Assembly (NCBI GenBank): GCA_029068655.1
Contig: JAIECF010000064.1
Span: 1-39,092 of the forward strand
Length of the DNA: 39,092 nucleotides
Reading direction: 5' to 3'
DNA from: Muribaculaceae bacterium
GTDB lineage: Bacteria; Bacteroidota; Bacteroidia; Bacteroidales; Muribaculaceae
In this document: piece after piece, positions 15,711-24,126 of the stretch
Numbering within the stretch: the first letter of the stretch is position 1
Layout of the letters: each line of letters opens with the position of its first letter
Notes under the pieces: model-generated
Databases searched by the model: none
Told to the model about the DNA's origin: nothing
What the model saw: only the letters and a program-made list of their open reading frames with translations
Position numbers and translations under genes: made by a program

Positions 15711-16883
15711 ATGAAAAAAACGTTACTCGCCGTAGCAGTCCTCGCAGCAGGAGCGGCAACCACAATGGCTCAGGAATCCCTCCAGAAACCCGGTTTCTTC
15801 AGCAACATGTCAATCGGTGTCCAGGGTGGCGCCACCACTCCTCTCAAGTCAGGCTCCAGATTCTTTAAGGATATGCGCGGAGTCGCAGGTCTTGACATCC
15901 GCAAGCAGATCACTCCCGCTTTCGCACTCGGAGTAGAAGGCGATGCAGCGGTCAACACTTCCAACTGGGAAGGCATGACACACTCAACCACAGCATTTGA
16001 CGCAAGTTATGTAGGCACATACGGAGCTCTCAACCTCTTCAAGCTCTTCCAGCCCTACGGAACAAGAAATGTATTCGACATCGAAGCCGTAGCCGGCGCA
16101 GGATGGGGTCACTTCTATCAGAACGGCAAGGGTACAGACATGAACTTCTTCGCCACGAAGACAGGTCTTAACCTGAACTTCAATGTAAGCGACGCAGTCA
16201 CACTTTCTATCCGTCCGAGCGTACTCTGGAACATGACCGGCGGAGGCGTCAAGCAGACTACAACCGCCTATAACGCAAAAGACGCAGTCTTCAACATCGC
16301 TGCCGGAGTATCTGTAAAACTCGGCGACGGATTCAAATATACCGTTCCCAACTATAATCTCGATGAGATCGCTGCCCTCAATGAGAAGGTCACTAATCTC
16401 CGCGCTGATCTTGCTGCCGCAGGCGATGCCCTCAATGCAAGCAACAACGAGAATATGGCTCTCGCTTCCGAACTTCAGAGGCTGAAAAACCAGAAGCCTG
16501 TCGTAGTCAAGGAGACTCAGGACTTCCTCAGCACTGTAAGATATGTCAACTTCGGTCTTGGAAAGTATAACGTTCCCGCCGATCAGCTTCCCAACGTAGC
16601 AGCTGTAGCATCCTATCTTAAGAACCATCCTGAGGCTACCGTAAACATCAAGGGATACGCTTCACAGGACGGCCCGATCGAAGTCAACGAGCGTCTCGCC
16701 AACCAGCGTGCCGAATCAGTCAAGAATATGCTCGTCAGCAAGTATGGCATCAAGGCCGACCGTATCAAGGCAGAAGGTCTGGGCGTAGGACACATGTTTG
16801 AAGAAGAAAGCTGGAACCGCGTTGCAGTCTGCATCCTTGACAACAACGCTCCTGTATCAACTGAAACCACCGTTAGAAAATAA
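15711..16883 (+). CDS. OmpA-family outer-membrane porin
   Basis: The 390-residue product has a signal peptide (MKKTLLAVAVLAAGAATTMA, cleavage near 20), an N-terminal eight-stranded-type beta-barrel (about 25-215), a short coiled coil (about 222-268) and a C-terminal OmpA peptidoglycan-binding domain (about 275-378). In the latter, KGYASQDG and ANQRAES carry the Asp and Arg that bind diaminopimelate, and the terminal WNRVAV matches the NR motif. It tethers the outer membrane to the cell wall. ATG 15711 is preferred over an in-frame TTG at 15693 because it starts exactly at the signal peptide. A strong terminator follows. Confidence 0.92.
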   Translation: MKKTLLAVAVLAAGAATTMAQESLQKPGFFSNMSIGVQGGATTPLKSGSRFFKDMRGVAGLDIRKQITPAFALGVEGDAAVNTSNWEGMTHSTTAFDASYVGTYGALNLFKLFQPYGTRNVFDIEAVAGAGWGHFYQNGKGTDMNFFATKTGLNLNFNVSDAVTLSIRPSVLWNMTGGGVKQTTTAYNAKDAVFNIAAGVSVKLGDGFKYTVPNYNLDEIAALNEKVTNLRADLAAAGDALNASNNENMALASELQRLKNQKPVVVKETQDFLSTVRYVNFGLGKYNVPADQLPNVAAVASYLKNHPEATVNIKGYASQDGPIEVNERLANQRAESVKNMLVSKYGIKADRIKAEGLGVGHMFEEESWNRVAVCILDNNAPVSTETTVRK

Positions 16884-16925
16884 AATAACTTTAGGTTAGT
16901 GACTGCCGCACGAGCGGCAGAAACG

Positions 16926-16955
16926 GATGCCCCGCTTTAGGCGGGGCATCTTTTT
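16926..16955 (+). terminator. Terminator of the ompA-type gene
   Basis: GATGCCCCGC and GCGGGGCATC pair perfectly around a short TTTAG loop and are followed by TTTTT. It is one of the strongest hairpins in the window, fitting a highly expressed gene. Confidence 0.95.
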
Positions 16956-16965
16956 ATTGAAAAAA

Positions 16966-16997
16966 TTTGGCCACCAACGAAAAAATCATTAACTTTG
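16966..16997 (+). promoter_or_regulatory. Promoter of tRNA-Leu
   Basis: TTTG at 16966-16969 and TAACTTTG at 16990-16997 are 20 bp apart, a full consensus match about 28 nt before the mature tRNA. Confidence 0.88.
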
Positions 16998-17025
16998 CAT
17001 CCGGAACGCTATCATGGCTCCTGAT

Positions 17026-17110
17026 GCAGGAATGGTGGAATGGTAGACACGGGGGACTTAAAATCCCCTGGCCTTTGCGGGCTGTGTGGGTTCGAGTCCC
17101 ATTTCCTGTA
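17026..17110 (+). tRNA. tRNA-Leu (anticodon UAA)
   Basis: An 85-nt class II tRNA. The acceptor stem is GCAGGAA with TTCCTGT (first pair G-U), the discriminator is A, and the anticodon stem GGGGA/TCCCC encloses loop CTTAAAA with anticodon TAA. There is a long variable arm typical of Leu, and a T-arm with GTTCGAGTC. CCA is not encoded. It has its own promoter and terminator and so is a single-tRNA transcript. Confidence 0.96.
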
Positions 17111-17112
17111 CT

Positions 17113-17146
17113 AAAAGACCTCCCGGAATTGTCCGGGAGGTCTTTT
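17113..17146 (+). terminator. Terminator of tRNA-Leu
   Basis: AAAAGACCTCCCGGA pairs with TCCGGGAGGTCTTTT around ATTG. A second small hairpin (CACTGCC/GGCAGTG, 17149-17169) follows. Confidence 0.93.
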
Positions 17147-17219
17147 CTCACTGCCTGAAACGGGCAGTGCATTAACATTATTTAACAATACGCTGTTCAA
17201 AACAGGCAGTCATTCCGGG

Positions 17220-17227
17220 TAATTTTG
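17220..17227 (+). promoter_or_regulatory. -7 box of the small unknown gene
   Basis: TAATTTTG fits TAnnTTTG, 55 nt before the ATG at 17282. The -33 element is weak. Confidence 0.45.
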
Positions 17228-17281
17228 CAGTAAAGAAACAAAAGGTACCGCCACGACGATATCTGCAAAAACATCCCGGAT

Positions 17282-17653
17282 ATGAACAGTACGTATTACA
17301 CTTCCAGCTCCTCCGGAGCGCCCATCTATACCTCACGCACCGTGCGCCGCGTCGCTGTAGGACGTTCCGACACACTGATGAGCTACGGCGACCGTATTTC
17401 CGTACGCATGATAATGGCAGACAAATGCACCATGCAGTATGAGACACGTCAGGCAGCTGACATGACCGACCTTATCGGCGATCTTCGACGCCGCGCAAAA
17501 GGGCTACGCGGTCTCGCCATAGTCTACGTACGCAACCATGACAGGGGCTGGACGCGCGAACACCGCCTCATGCTCTATCCGCAGAGAAAACATACACCCG
17601 CACAGCGTCCGAAAGCCGTACAGGTGCCGATGTTCTTCCCGTGGGAACTCTAA
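17282..17653 (+). CDS. Unknown small basic protein
   Basis: I do not recognise this 123-residue protein. It begins with a Ser/Thr/Tyr-rich stretch, then a beta-like segment (TVRRVAVGRSDTLMSYGDRISVRM), an amphipathic helix (DMTDLIGDLRRRAKGLRG), a strand (LAIVYVRNHDRGW) and a basic tail ending in VPMFFPWEL. No signal peptide or membrane helix is visible, so it is probably cytoplasmic. Codon use resembles its neighbours and a -7 box lies upstream, so it is likely a real gene. Its stop overlaps the convergent TPR gene by 4 bp. Confidence 0.7.
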   Translation: MNSTYYTSSSSGAPIYTSRTVRRVAVGRSDTLMSYGDRISVRMIMADKCTMQYETRQAADMTDLIGDLRRRAKGLRGLAIVYVRNHDRGWTREHRLMLYPQRKHTPAQRPKAVQVPMFFPWEL

Positions 17654-17904
17654 GGATTAAAAAGATCTTTGTTGTAGAAATCAAGTATCTCATATGTAGC
17701 CTTCAGGAGCTGCGTGGCACTGCCTGAAGGATTGATCCGCCGGGCGGCCAGATAGTCGCCGATAGCCGCGCTACGCCTTCCGAGCGCCCAGTAAAGGCGA
17801 CCTCGTTCTATCAGCGCCGACTCGTCGCTGCTGTCGGCAGCGATCCTCTCGTCAAGACTCCGCAGCCTCGCGGCAGTCTCCTCCGGTATTTCTTCCTTCT
17901 CCAT
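17650..17904 (-). CDS. Small TPR-containing protein
   Basis: An 84-residue protein made of a short acidic N-terminus and about one and a half tetratricopeptide units (ALIERGRLYWALGRRSAAIGDY, then a partial helix pair). No signal peptide is seen. It lies 9 bp after murI on the same strand and is probably the last gene of the envelope operon. It would be a protein-protein interaction module; its partner is unknown. Confidence 0.75.
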   Translation of the reverse strand: MEKEEIPEETAARLRSLDERIAADSSDESALIERGRLYWALGRRSAAIGDYLAARRINPSGSATQLLKATYEILDFYNKDLFNP

Positions 17905-17913
17905 TTTTTTCCT

Positions 17914-18786
17914 TCAGTCTAACGAGCACCTGCTCGATTCCACGCTCTGGTGCGTGAAAAGCGATGCAAGCACATCAAATTTATCCGGGTTCTCACTCGT
18001 GAGGAATTCTACCTCACCATTCCTGCCAAGCCGGCACTCCATCTCAGGATGACGTCTCAGATAGTCTTTCAGCGACTCAGCCACCAGCTGTCCCTGTTCC
18101 AGTATACGGATTCCGGAAGGAGCATAACGACGGATCTTCTCGATAAGCAGCGGATAGTGAGTGCACCCGAGCACGAAAGTATCTATCTGCGGATCTTTCG
18201 CCATCAGCTCATCTATATACTTCTTCACGAAATAATCAGCGCCATCGCCCTCGGCCTCTGAATTCTCTACGATCGGCACCCATAGCGGACAAGCCTGCTG
18301 GGCTACCGACATATAGGGAAAAAGTTTCGTAGCCTCAATGACGTAGGATTCACTCGCCACCGTCCCGGGAGTTCCAAGCACACCTATATGTCCGGTCTTC
18401 GACACCTTGTCGAGAATCTCTACCGTAGGACGTATCACTCCCAGCACCCTGCGCGTGGGGTCAATGCCCGGAAGGTCTTTCTGCTGAATTGTCCGCAGAG
18501 CCTTTGCAGAGGCGGTATTGCACGCAAGAATGACCAGCGGGCACCCCCGCTTAAAAAGCTCCCGGACAGCCTCAAGAGTATAACGATAAATCACCTCGAA
18601 GCTCCTCGATCCATAGGGCGCACGGGCATTGTCGCCAAGGTACAGATAGTCATAGCCGGGGAGCGCCTTACGAAGCTCCCTGAGGATAGTAAGTCCTCCG
18701 TAGCCCGAATCGAAGACACCTATAGGACCTAACGAAATGGCGGAAGCATCAGCCTCCGCCATTACATATGCGTCTGTTTCATTCAT
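17914..18786 (-). CDS. murI: Glutamate racemase
   Basis: A 290-residue cytoplasmic enzyme making D-glutamate for peptidoglycan. The family motifs are IGVFDSGYGG (Asp26, Ser27), YLGDNARAPYG, the first catalytic cysteine in LACNTAS (Cys89) and the second in LGCTHYPLL (Cys208). Length is slightly longer than usual because of about 20 extra N-terminal residues; a second ATG at residue 9 could be the start. It sits 33 bp after the second Skp-like gene, in the order found across Bacteroidales. Confidence 0.96.
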   Translation of the reverse strand: MNETDAYVMAEADASAISLGPIGVFDSGYGGLTILRELRKALPGYDYLYLGDNARAPYGSRSFEVIYRYTLEAVRELFKRGCPLVILACNTASAKALRTIQQKDLPGIDPTRRVLGVIRPTVEILDKVSKTGHIGVLGTPGTVASESYVIEATKLFPYMSVAQQACPLWVPIVENSEAEGDGADYFVKKYIDELMAKDPQIDTFVLGCTHYPLLIEKIRRYAPSGIRILEQGQLVAESLKDYLRRHPEMECRLGRNGEVEFLTSENPDKFDVLASLFTHQSVESSRCSLD

Positions 18787-18819
18787 GGTGTCGGACTCAA
18801 CACATGTATGAAGTATGGA

Positions 18820-19326
18820 TCATTTCACGCCGAGTTTAGCCTTTACAGCATCTGTGATATCCTCTACAGGAGCAGCATGATAAAGTGTCAGTTGAGGTGC
18901 ATACATCTGTATGAGGGAGAAGTTGGCCTCGCGTCCCACGCTCTCGATAGCCTGAGAGATCTTCTGCTGAATCGGGCCATAGAGGTCGTTCTGCATCCTC
19001 TGGAGGTCGCTCATCGCAGTCTGCTCAAACTGCTGAAGCTTCTGCTGATAGTCGCTTAGTTCACGGGTCTTACGCTCCTTGATGGCAGGAAGCTCGTTAT
19101 CCGCCATTTTCTGATACTCATCCATAAGGCGATTCATCTCCTCGTTGAGCTTATTGAATTCCGCCTGATACTTGTCGCCCACTTCCTTGAGCTGGCTGTC
19201 TGCAGTAGCTGTCTCAGGCATTGCCTGGAAGATTGCATCGAAGTTTACAAGTCCGATCTTAAGGGTCTGGGCGGACAGGAGCATCGGGCATATAAGCGCG
19301 ATAGCCAAAAGTACTTTCTTGATCAT
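18820..19326 (-). CDS. Skp/OmpH-family periplasmic chaperone (distal copy)
   Basis: A 168-residue protein with a signal peptide (cleavage after LLSAQ, about 19-20), then a short strand KIGLVNFDAIFQAMP and a long charged coiled coil (about 40-125) before the closing strand and helix. That is the layout of Skp, which holds unfolded outer-membrane proteins on the way to BamA. It is 40 bp downstream of a second family member with different sequence, so the pair is an old duplication. Confidence 0.88.
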   Translation of the reverse strand: MIKKVLLAIALICPMLLSAQTLKIGLVNFDAIFQAMPETATADSQLKEVGDKYQAEFNKLNEEMNRLMDEYQKMADNELPAIKERKTRELSDYQQKLQQFEQTAMSDLQRMQNDLYGPIQQKISQAIESVGREANFSLIQMYAPQLTLYHAAPVEDITDAVKAKLGVK

Positions 19327-19366
19327 TTCTTTTTTGTTTGATTTTATGTGTTATTGTTCGTATCAC

Positions 19367-19882
19367 TTATTTTGAATATCCAAGCTTAGCGAGAACCTCA
19401 TTGCTGACATCTATCTTCGGAGAAGCGAAGACGATGCTCTGCGAAGAAGCGCGGTCGAAGATGACCTGATAGCCTTTCTCCTCTGATACAGCCTTTACAG
19501 CATTGTAGACGTCTTCCTGAATCGGCTTCATGAGACTCTGGCGCTTCTTGAAGAGTTCACCTTCCGGACCGAAGTATTTGTAGCGGAGATCAGTCACCTG
19601 CTTTTCCTTGGCTACCAGTTCTTCCTCACGGCTCTTCTTCTGGTCGTCGGTCAGGAAGATCATCTCGGCCTGATAGTTCTTATACATAGTCTCCGCTTCC
19701 TTAGAGAGCTCCGTGACCTCACGCTCCCAGCGCTGCGATACCTGATTGAGCTGTTCGTTGGCCATCTCGTAACTCGGCACGTTGCGCAGGATATAGTCCA
19801 TGTCAACGAGAGCGAACTTCTGCGCGCATGCTCCTATAGCGGCGAAAAGCACTACTGCAAGCGATATGATAAGTTTCTTCAT
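19367..19882 (-). CDS. Skp/OmpH-family periplasmic chaperone (proximal copy)
   Basis: A 171-residue protein with a signal peptide (MKKLIISLAVVLFAAIGACA), strand KFALVDMDYILRNVP and a long coiled coil (about 38-130), then YQVIFDRAS and IDVSNEVLAKLGYSK. It belongs to the same family as the next gene. The gap of 117 bp to bamA is the largest in this run; it contains a small palindrome (GACAAAAATGTC) but no clear promoter. Confidence 0.9.
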   Translation of the reverse strand: MKKLIISLAVVLFAAIGACAQKFALVDMDYILRNVPSYEMANEQLNQVSQRWEREVTELSKEAETMYKNYQAEMIFLTDDQKKSREEELVAKEKQVTDLRYKYFGPEGELFKKRQSLMKPIQEDVYNAVKAVSEEKGYQVIFDRASSQSIVFASPKIDVSNEVLAKLGYSK

Positions 19883-19999
19883 GTTATTCCTATTTTAAAA
19901 GTTCATACTACTTTAAAGACAAAAATGTCTCTCTAAAGTTTAAACATCAACGCAGCTTGAGCCTGAAGTCTCCCCAATATCCCTCTCAGGACTCAAGAC

Positions 20000-22636
20000 T
20001 TAGAATTCCTGTCCGAGTACGAAGTGCAGATTACCTCCACCTCGCTTACCCCATACCTTGTCGAAACCATAACCCCAGTCGATACCGAGGAATCCGAGCA
20101 TCGACAGATAGAGACGGATTCCGACACCGGCCGAACGCTTCAGATTGAAAGGAGCGAAAGCCTTGATATCCGTCCATGCATTACCTGCCTCGGCAAATGC
20201 AAGAGCGAAGATGGTAGTGTTAGGTTGCAGCATGAAAGGGAAACGAAGCTCGAACGTGAACTTGGAGTAGGCATATGCCTCATAGTAATAAGGAGTGAAC
20301 TGGCCGTTCTCATAGCCTCGCATCGAGACGGTCTCTGTAGCATATGTATAGCTGCCGGTCATGCCGTCGCCGCCGAAGTAGAAAGTCTCGAAAGGAGACT
20401 TCACGTATTTATTGTACGATCCCAAGAGAGCGAAGTCTGCCTTGGTCATCATCACGAGTGTCCAGTTTCCTTCAGGATCAGTGAGCGGCGTGAAGGTCTT
20501 GGCCTGGAATTTAAGTTTCCAGTACTCTATCCACTTGTAGAGCTCAGCCTGTGCCTTGACGTCTCTTTTATTGGCTTCCTCGGCGAGCTGCTTCCAGTTA
20601 TGCCCCTTGCGCAGGGATGTCCATGGCGGTGTCATCTGGAAGTTAAGCATGAAGCTCGATCCGCTGCGCGGATAGATCGGCTGGTCGGTAGTATTTCTGC
20701 TGAGCATGAGACCAAGCACTATCGAATTGGCCGAGCCGGTGTTCATGAAGCGGAGATACTCCCAGTTCTTCAGGTAATACCAACGGTAGGCAAGCGACAC
20801 CTGGAACTGGAACCAGTCGTCGGGCCATGTCAGACGCGAACCGTAGGCGGCCGAGACACCGGCGAGCTGAAGCACCTTGTTGGGGTCGTAGGCATTCTGG
20901 TAATAATACTGCCCATAATTGCCATATTGGGAGCCAAGGTAATAGTTGCTCATCAGACCGGAATTAAAATAGCTGTTGCTATAGAAGCGGCTGTTGACGC
21001 CGGTGGAGCGGCTGTAGTCTACAGAGAAAGAGAAAGAATTTGGTCGCTTGCCACCGAGCCAGGGATCAAAGAAGCTGATATTGTAGCTCTGATAATACTT
21101 GGCGTTGGTCTGTGCTGATATCGAGAAGGTCTGGCCGTCGCCGCGAGGGATGATGCCACGGTAGCTCGACGGGTTAAAGAGGTTCTTGATAGAGAAGTTG
21201 GAGAATGACAGTGCTACCTGTCCTGTCACACCTGTCTGGCCCCAGCCGAGCGATAGCTGTACCTTGTCGTTGGCTTTCTGCTCAAGGTCGAAGACAATGT
21301 CTACAGTGCCGTCAGCATCATTGGTGATGGGGTTGACACCCATGGTCTCGGGGTCGAAGTGTCCCGAAGCCGCAATCTCGCGCGCCGAGTTCATGAGGGC
21401 ACGTTTTGAGAATAGATCGCCCGGCTTGACACGCAGTTCCCGACGGATCACCTTCTCGTAGAGCTGATCGTTGCCGTTGATAACCACCTTGTTGATCTTT
21501 GCGGGCTGACCCTCATAGACACTCATGAGAAGCGATATGCTGTCGCCTTCCACCTGCTGCTCGATCGGCACGAGATGGAAGAAAAGATATCCGTTGTCGA
21601 GATATAAGTTGCCTACGGCGTCGTCATCCTCCATCGTGCGCTTGTTGAGACGCTTCTGGTTGTAGACATCGCCCGGATACATACCGAGCACCTGATTGAG
21701 GAAGTCGGTGGAGTAGATGGTGTTGCCCACCCAGTTGATATCCTTTATGAAATAACGGTTGCCTTCGTCGACAGTGAGATAAATATCGATCTCCTTGTCG
21801 TCGTATTTCACGATGGAATCGCTCAATATCTCCGCGTCACGATAGCCGAGTTCGTTATATTTCTCAATAATGCGGATCTTGTCGTCGGCATAGTCGGAAT
21901 CGACGAATTTCTTCTGCTTGAAGAGATTGAGTATGTCGTGATTCTCGTTGGTCTTCTTCATAGCGTTTTTCACCTTGCGGTCGGAAAGCACCTCGTTGCC
22001 GTTGATATAGATCTTATGAACCTTCACTTTGTTCTGACGGTCGACATTGATGGTCAGATAGTCGTAGTTCTCCTGCGAGAGATCAGGTTGCTGAGAGGAT
22101 GTCACGATGACGTTCTTGAAGCCCTTGTCGGAATAATACTGCTTCACTACCTGGACAATACGGGCCACGATGTTGGGAGTAAGCTGCTGACCTTTCTCCA
22201 CACCAAGCCGCTCGAGGAGGTCTTTCTTCTCACCACCCTTCACACCCGTAAACCGGAGTTCGGCCATCCTCGGCTGCTGCTTGAGGGAGATCTCGAGCCA
22301 TGCCTTGTCGCCAACAGTCTTCTCAAGATTAATCTCTACCTTCGAATAGAGGCCCTGGCGGTAGAACCGCTTCACCGCCGTGGATATAGCCTCACCGGGA
22401 ATCTCGACGCGTTCTCCTACGGAGAGGCCGGAATATCCGATGATGACGTAGTCTTCCACGTCGGGAACACCCGTCACCTTTATACCGGCGATCTCATATT
22501 CCTTCGGGATCGGGCTATAGATGATATCGGGAGAATATATGGTGTCGTTGGCAGGAGTCTGTGCCGATGCCGGCATCGTCGCAGCAATTGCGGCGATTGC
22601 AAGCATGATCCGTCTTAGCATTCTGGTCAAAGTCAT
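20000..22636 (-). CDS. bamA: Outer-membrane protein assembly factor BamA
   Basis: An 878-residue Omp85 protein. A signal peptide ends near residue 25, five POTRA domains run to about 450 (each with the strand-helix-helix-strand pattern, for example INKVVINGNDQLYEKVIRREL), and a 16-stranded barrel follows. The lid-loop motif appears as SMRGYENG with the conserved Arg, and the chain ends in Phe. It inserts beta-barrel proteins into the outer membrane. It is longer than E. coli BamA, with Tyr/Asn/Gly-rich loops in the barrel (about 560-620). It lies between uppS (27 bp) and the two Skp-like genes. Confidence 0.96.
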   Translation of the reverse strand: MTLTRMLRRIMLAIAAIAATMPASAQTPANDTIYSPDIIYSPIPKEYEIAGIKVTGVPDVEDYVIIGYSGLSVGERVEIPGEAISTAVKRFYRQGLYSKVEINLEKTVGDKAWLEISLKQQPRMAELRFTGVKGGEKKDLLERLGVEKGQQLTPNIVARIVQVVKQYYSDKGFKNVIVTSSQQPDLSQENYDYLTINVDRQNKVKVHKIYINGNEVLSDRKVKNAMKKTNENHDILNLFKQKKFVDSDYADDKIRIIEKYNELGYRDAEILSDSIVKYDDKEIDIYLTVDEGNRYFIKDINWVGNTIYSTDFLNQVLGMYPGDVYNQKRLNKRTMEDDDAVGNLYLDNGYLFFHLVPIEQQVEGDSISLLMSVYEGQPAKINKVVINGNDQLYEKVIRRELRVKPGDLFSKRALMNSAREIAASGHFDPETMGVNPITNDADGTVDIVFDLEQKANDKVQLSLGWGQTGVTGQVALSFSNFSIKNLFNPSSYRGIIPRGDGQTFSISAQTNAKYYQSYNISFFDPWLGGKRPNSFSFSVDYSRSTGVNSRFYSNSYFNSGLMSNYYLGSQYGNYGQYYYQNAYDPNKVLQLAGVSAAYGSRLTWPDDWFQFQVSLAYRWYYLKNWEYLRFMNTGSANSIVLGLMLSRNTTDQPIYPRSGSSFMLNFQMTPPWTSLRKGHNWKQLAEEANKRDVKAQAELYKWIEYWKLKFQAKTFTPLTDPEGNWTLVMMTKADFALLGSYNKYVKSPFETFYFGGDGMTGSYTYATETVSMRGYENGQFTPYYYEAYAYSKFTFELRFPFMLQPNTTIFALAFAEAGNAWTDIKAFAPFNLKRSAGVGIRLYLSMLGFLGIDWGYGFDKVWGKRGGGNLHFVLGQEF

Positions 22637-22663
22637 ATCTTAGTTGTCAATTTGTCTGAATTG

Positions 22664-23431
22664 TCATTGTGCCACCTGTTCGGAGGTCTTTCCAAACCTG
22701 CGCTCCCTCTGTTGGAAATCTACAAGAGCCTCCGCATACTCCTTCTTGCCGAAATCGGGCCAGAGTGTAGGAGTGAAATAGAGCTCACTGTAGGCGATCT
22801 GCCAGAGCAGATAGTTGCTGATGCGCTCTTCCCCTCCCGTGCGAATCAGAAGATCGGGATCGGGCATTCCGGCAGTGGCGAGATGGTCGGAAAAGACCCT
22901 TTCGTCGATATCATCAGGATTGAGTCTTCCGGCAGCCGCCTCCCGGGCAAGCTTCCGTGCGGCTTCAGCAATTTCCCATCTGGAAGAATAGCTTATACAT
23001 ATGTTGAGCTGCAGTCCGGTGCAGTGGGCCGTTTTGTCGCGAGAATCGTAGAGTTCGGCCCTCGGACCTTCCGGCACCCTCTCAATGTCGCCGAGAAGGT
23101 TGATCCTGACGTTGTTCTGCAGAAGTTCAGGCAGTTCCCTGGCTATCGCCCATCCAATGATGGTCATAAGGGTGTCGACTTCCTCTTTAGGCCTGTTCCA
23201 GTTCTCGGTACTGAAAGCATACAGTGTCAGATATTCGATACCGAGATCCGAGGAAAGCGCGGTGACGTTGTGAACGCTTGTGATGCCTTCATAATGGCCG
23301 TCGCTCCGCACCTTATCGCGGTTTTTGGCCCAGCGTCCGTTGCCGTCCATGATCATGGCCACATGCCGCGGTATACGCGTCATGTCGAGTCTGCCTAATA
23401 TATCTTCAAGTGTTTCCATTACAGGATTCAT
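22664..23431 (-). CDS. uppS: Isoprenyl transferase (undecaprenyl diphosphate synthase)
   Basis: A 255-residue cis-prenyltransferase making the C55 lipid carrier for cell-wall and surface polysaccharides. Motifs are VAMIMDGNGRWA with catalytic Asp29, GHYEGI, TLYAFSTENWNRP and the C-terminal DLLIRTGGEERISNYLLWQ region that binds diphosphate and magnesium. The ATG at 23431 is 2 bp after the stop of the PorG-like gene; an in-frame ATG four codons later is an alternative. Confidence 0.96.
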   Translation of the reverse strand: MNPVMETLEDILGRLDMTRIPRHVAMIMDGNGRWAKNRDKVRSDGHYEGITSVHNVTALSSDLGIEYLTLYAFSTENWNRPKEEVDTLMTIIGWAIARELPELLQNNVRINLLGDIERVPEGPRAELYDSRDKTAHCTGLQLNICISYSSRWEIAEAARKLAREAAAGRLNPDDIDERVFSDHLATAGMPDPDLLIRTGGEERISNYLLWQIAYSELYFTPTLWPDFGKKEYAEALVDFQQRERRFGKTSEQVAQ

Positions 23432-23433
23432 TG

Positions 23434-24120
23434 TTATTCTTTATAATTACATGTGGCGCACCGCTTCGAGAATTCATAGCTTAGCGTCACCGAGAGAGTT
23501 GAATACCAGTCGGTGTTCTTGGCAAACCCCGACTTTATGGCGTGAGGATCCGAGAGCATCGGGCCGTCAAGCCGGTCGGAGAATGTCTTCTTCATCAGAA
23601 ATTCAAGACCGAGATTGAGCCTCTCGTTGATCTTGTATTTCGCGCCTACGCCGAAAGGTAGGGTGAAGGCAACCCCAGTATAGCCGTCGGTGGTCCATAA
23701 GGTGGCTCCCGCTCCGGCGGCGATATAGGGACTCCATCTCTTCAGTTTCCTATAGTTCTCTCCAATACCGTAATTGAAGAAATTGAACTCAAACATTTCG
23801 CTCAGTTCAAAGAATGTAGTCGAGAACTTAAACTGCGCCGCATCAGGAAGCACGTCGGTCATATCTTTCGTGTCGCCTGAAAGGGTACCTACATAAAGTC
23901 CGGTCTTAAAAGCGATCCTGGGACTTTTCATATAACGGAACAGAAGCATTCCGTCCAATCCCGGATGGCTCAAAAGGCTGGAAGTGTTAGCGTCGCCGAG
24001 ATATCCGGTCATACCTATTCCGCCACCGACATCGTACCGATAGTCTTCCTGCCCCGATGCCGTATTCGTGACACCGAGACATAGCATAGAAAGAAGTATG
24101 ACAGACAACGGCCTCCTCAT
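23434..24120 (-). CDS. PorG-like outer-membrane beta-barrel protein (DUF6089 type)
   Basis: A 228-residue protein with a signal peptide (cleavage near SGQ, about 23) and alternating aromatic/Gly strands of a small barrel: DVGGGIGMTGYLGD, FELSEMFEFNFFNY, WSPYIAAGAGATLW, TLPFGVGAKYKI and LGLEFLMKKTFSDRLDG. This is the layout of the DUF6089/PorG family that sits before uppS in Bacteroidetes. In Porphyromonas PorG belongs to the type IX secretion system; whether this organism has that system cannot be seen here. It is 6 bp from the upstream lipoprotein gene. Confidence 0.82.
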   Translation of the reverse strand: MRRPLSVILLSMLCLGVTNTASGQEDYRYDVGGGIGMTGYLGDANTSSLLSHPGLDGMLLFRYMKSPRIAFKTGLYVGTLSGDTKDMTDVLPDAAQFKFSTTFFELSEMFEFNFFNYGIGENYRKLKRWSPYIAAGAGATLWTTDGYTGVAFTLPFGVGAKYKINERLNLGLEFLMKKTFSDRLDGPMLSDPHAIKSGFAKNTDWYSTLSVTLSYEFSKRCATCNYKE

Positions 24121-24126
24121 CTCTGT

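Noticed and set aside
20024-21118. 364-codon ORF antisense to bamA, and similar ones over uppS (22652-23398) and argS (10786-11508)
   Set aside because: Shadows of strong coding genes; translations show no family features and no promoter points at them.
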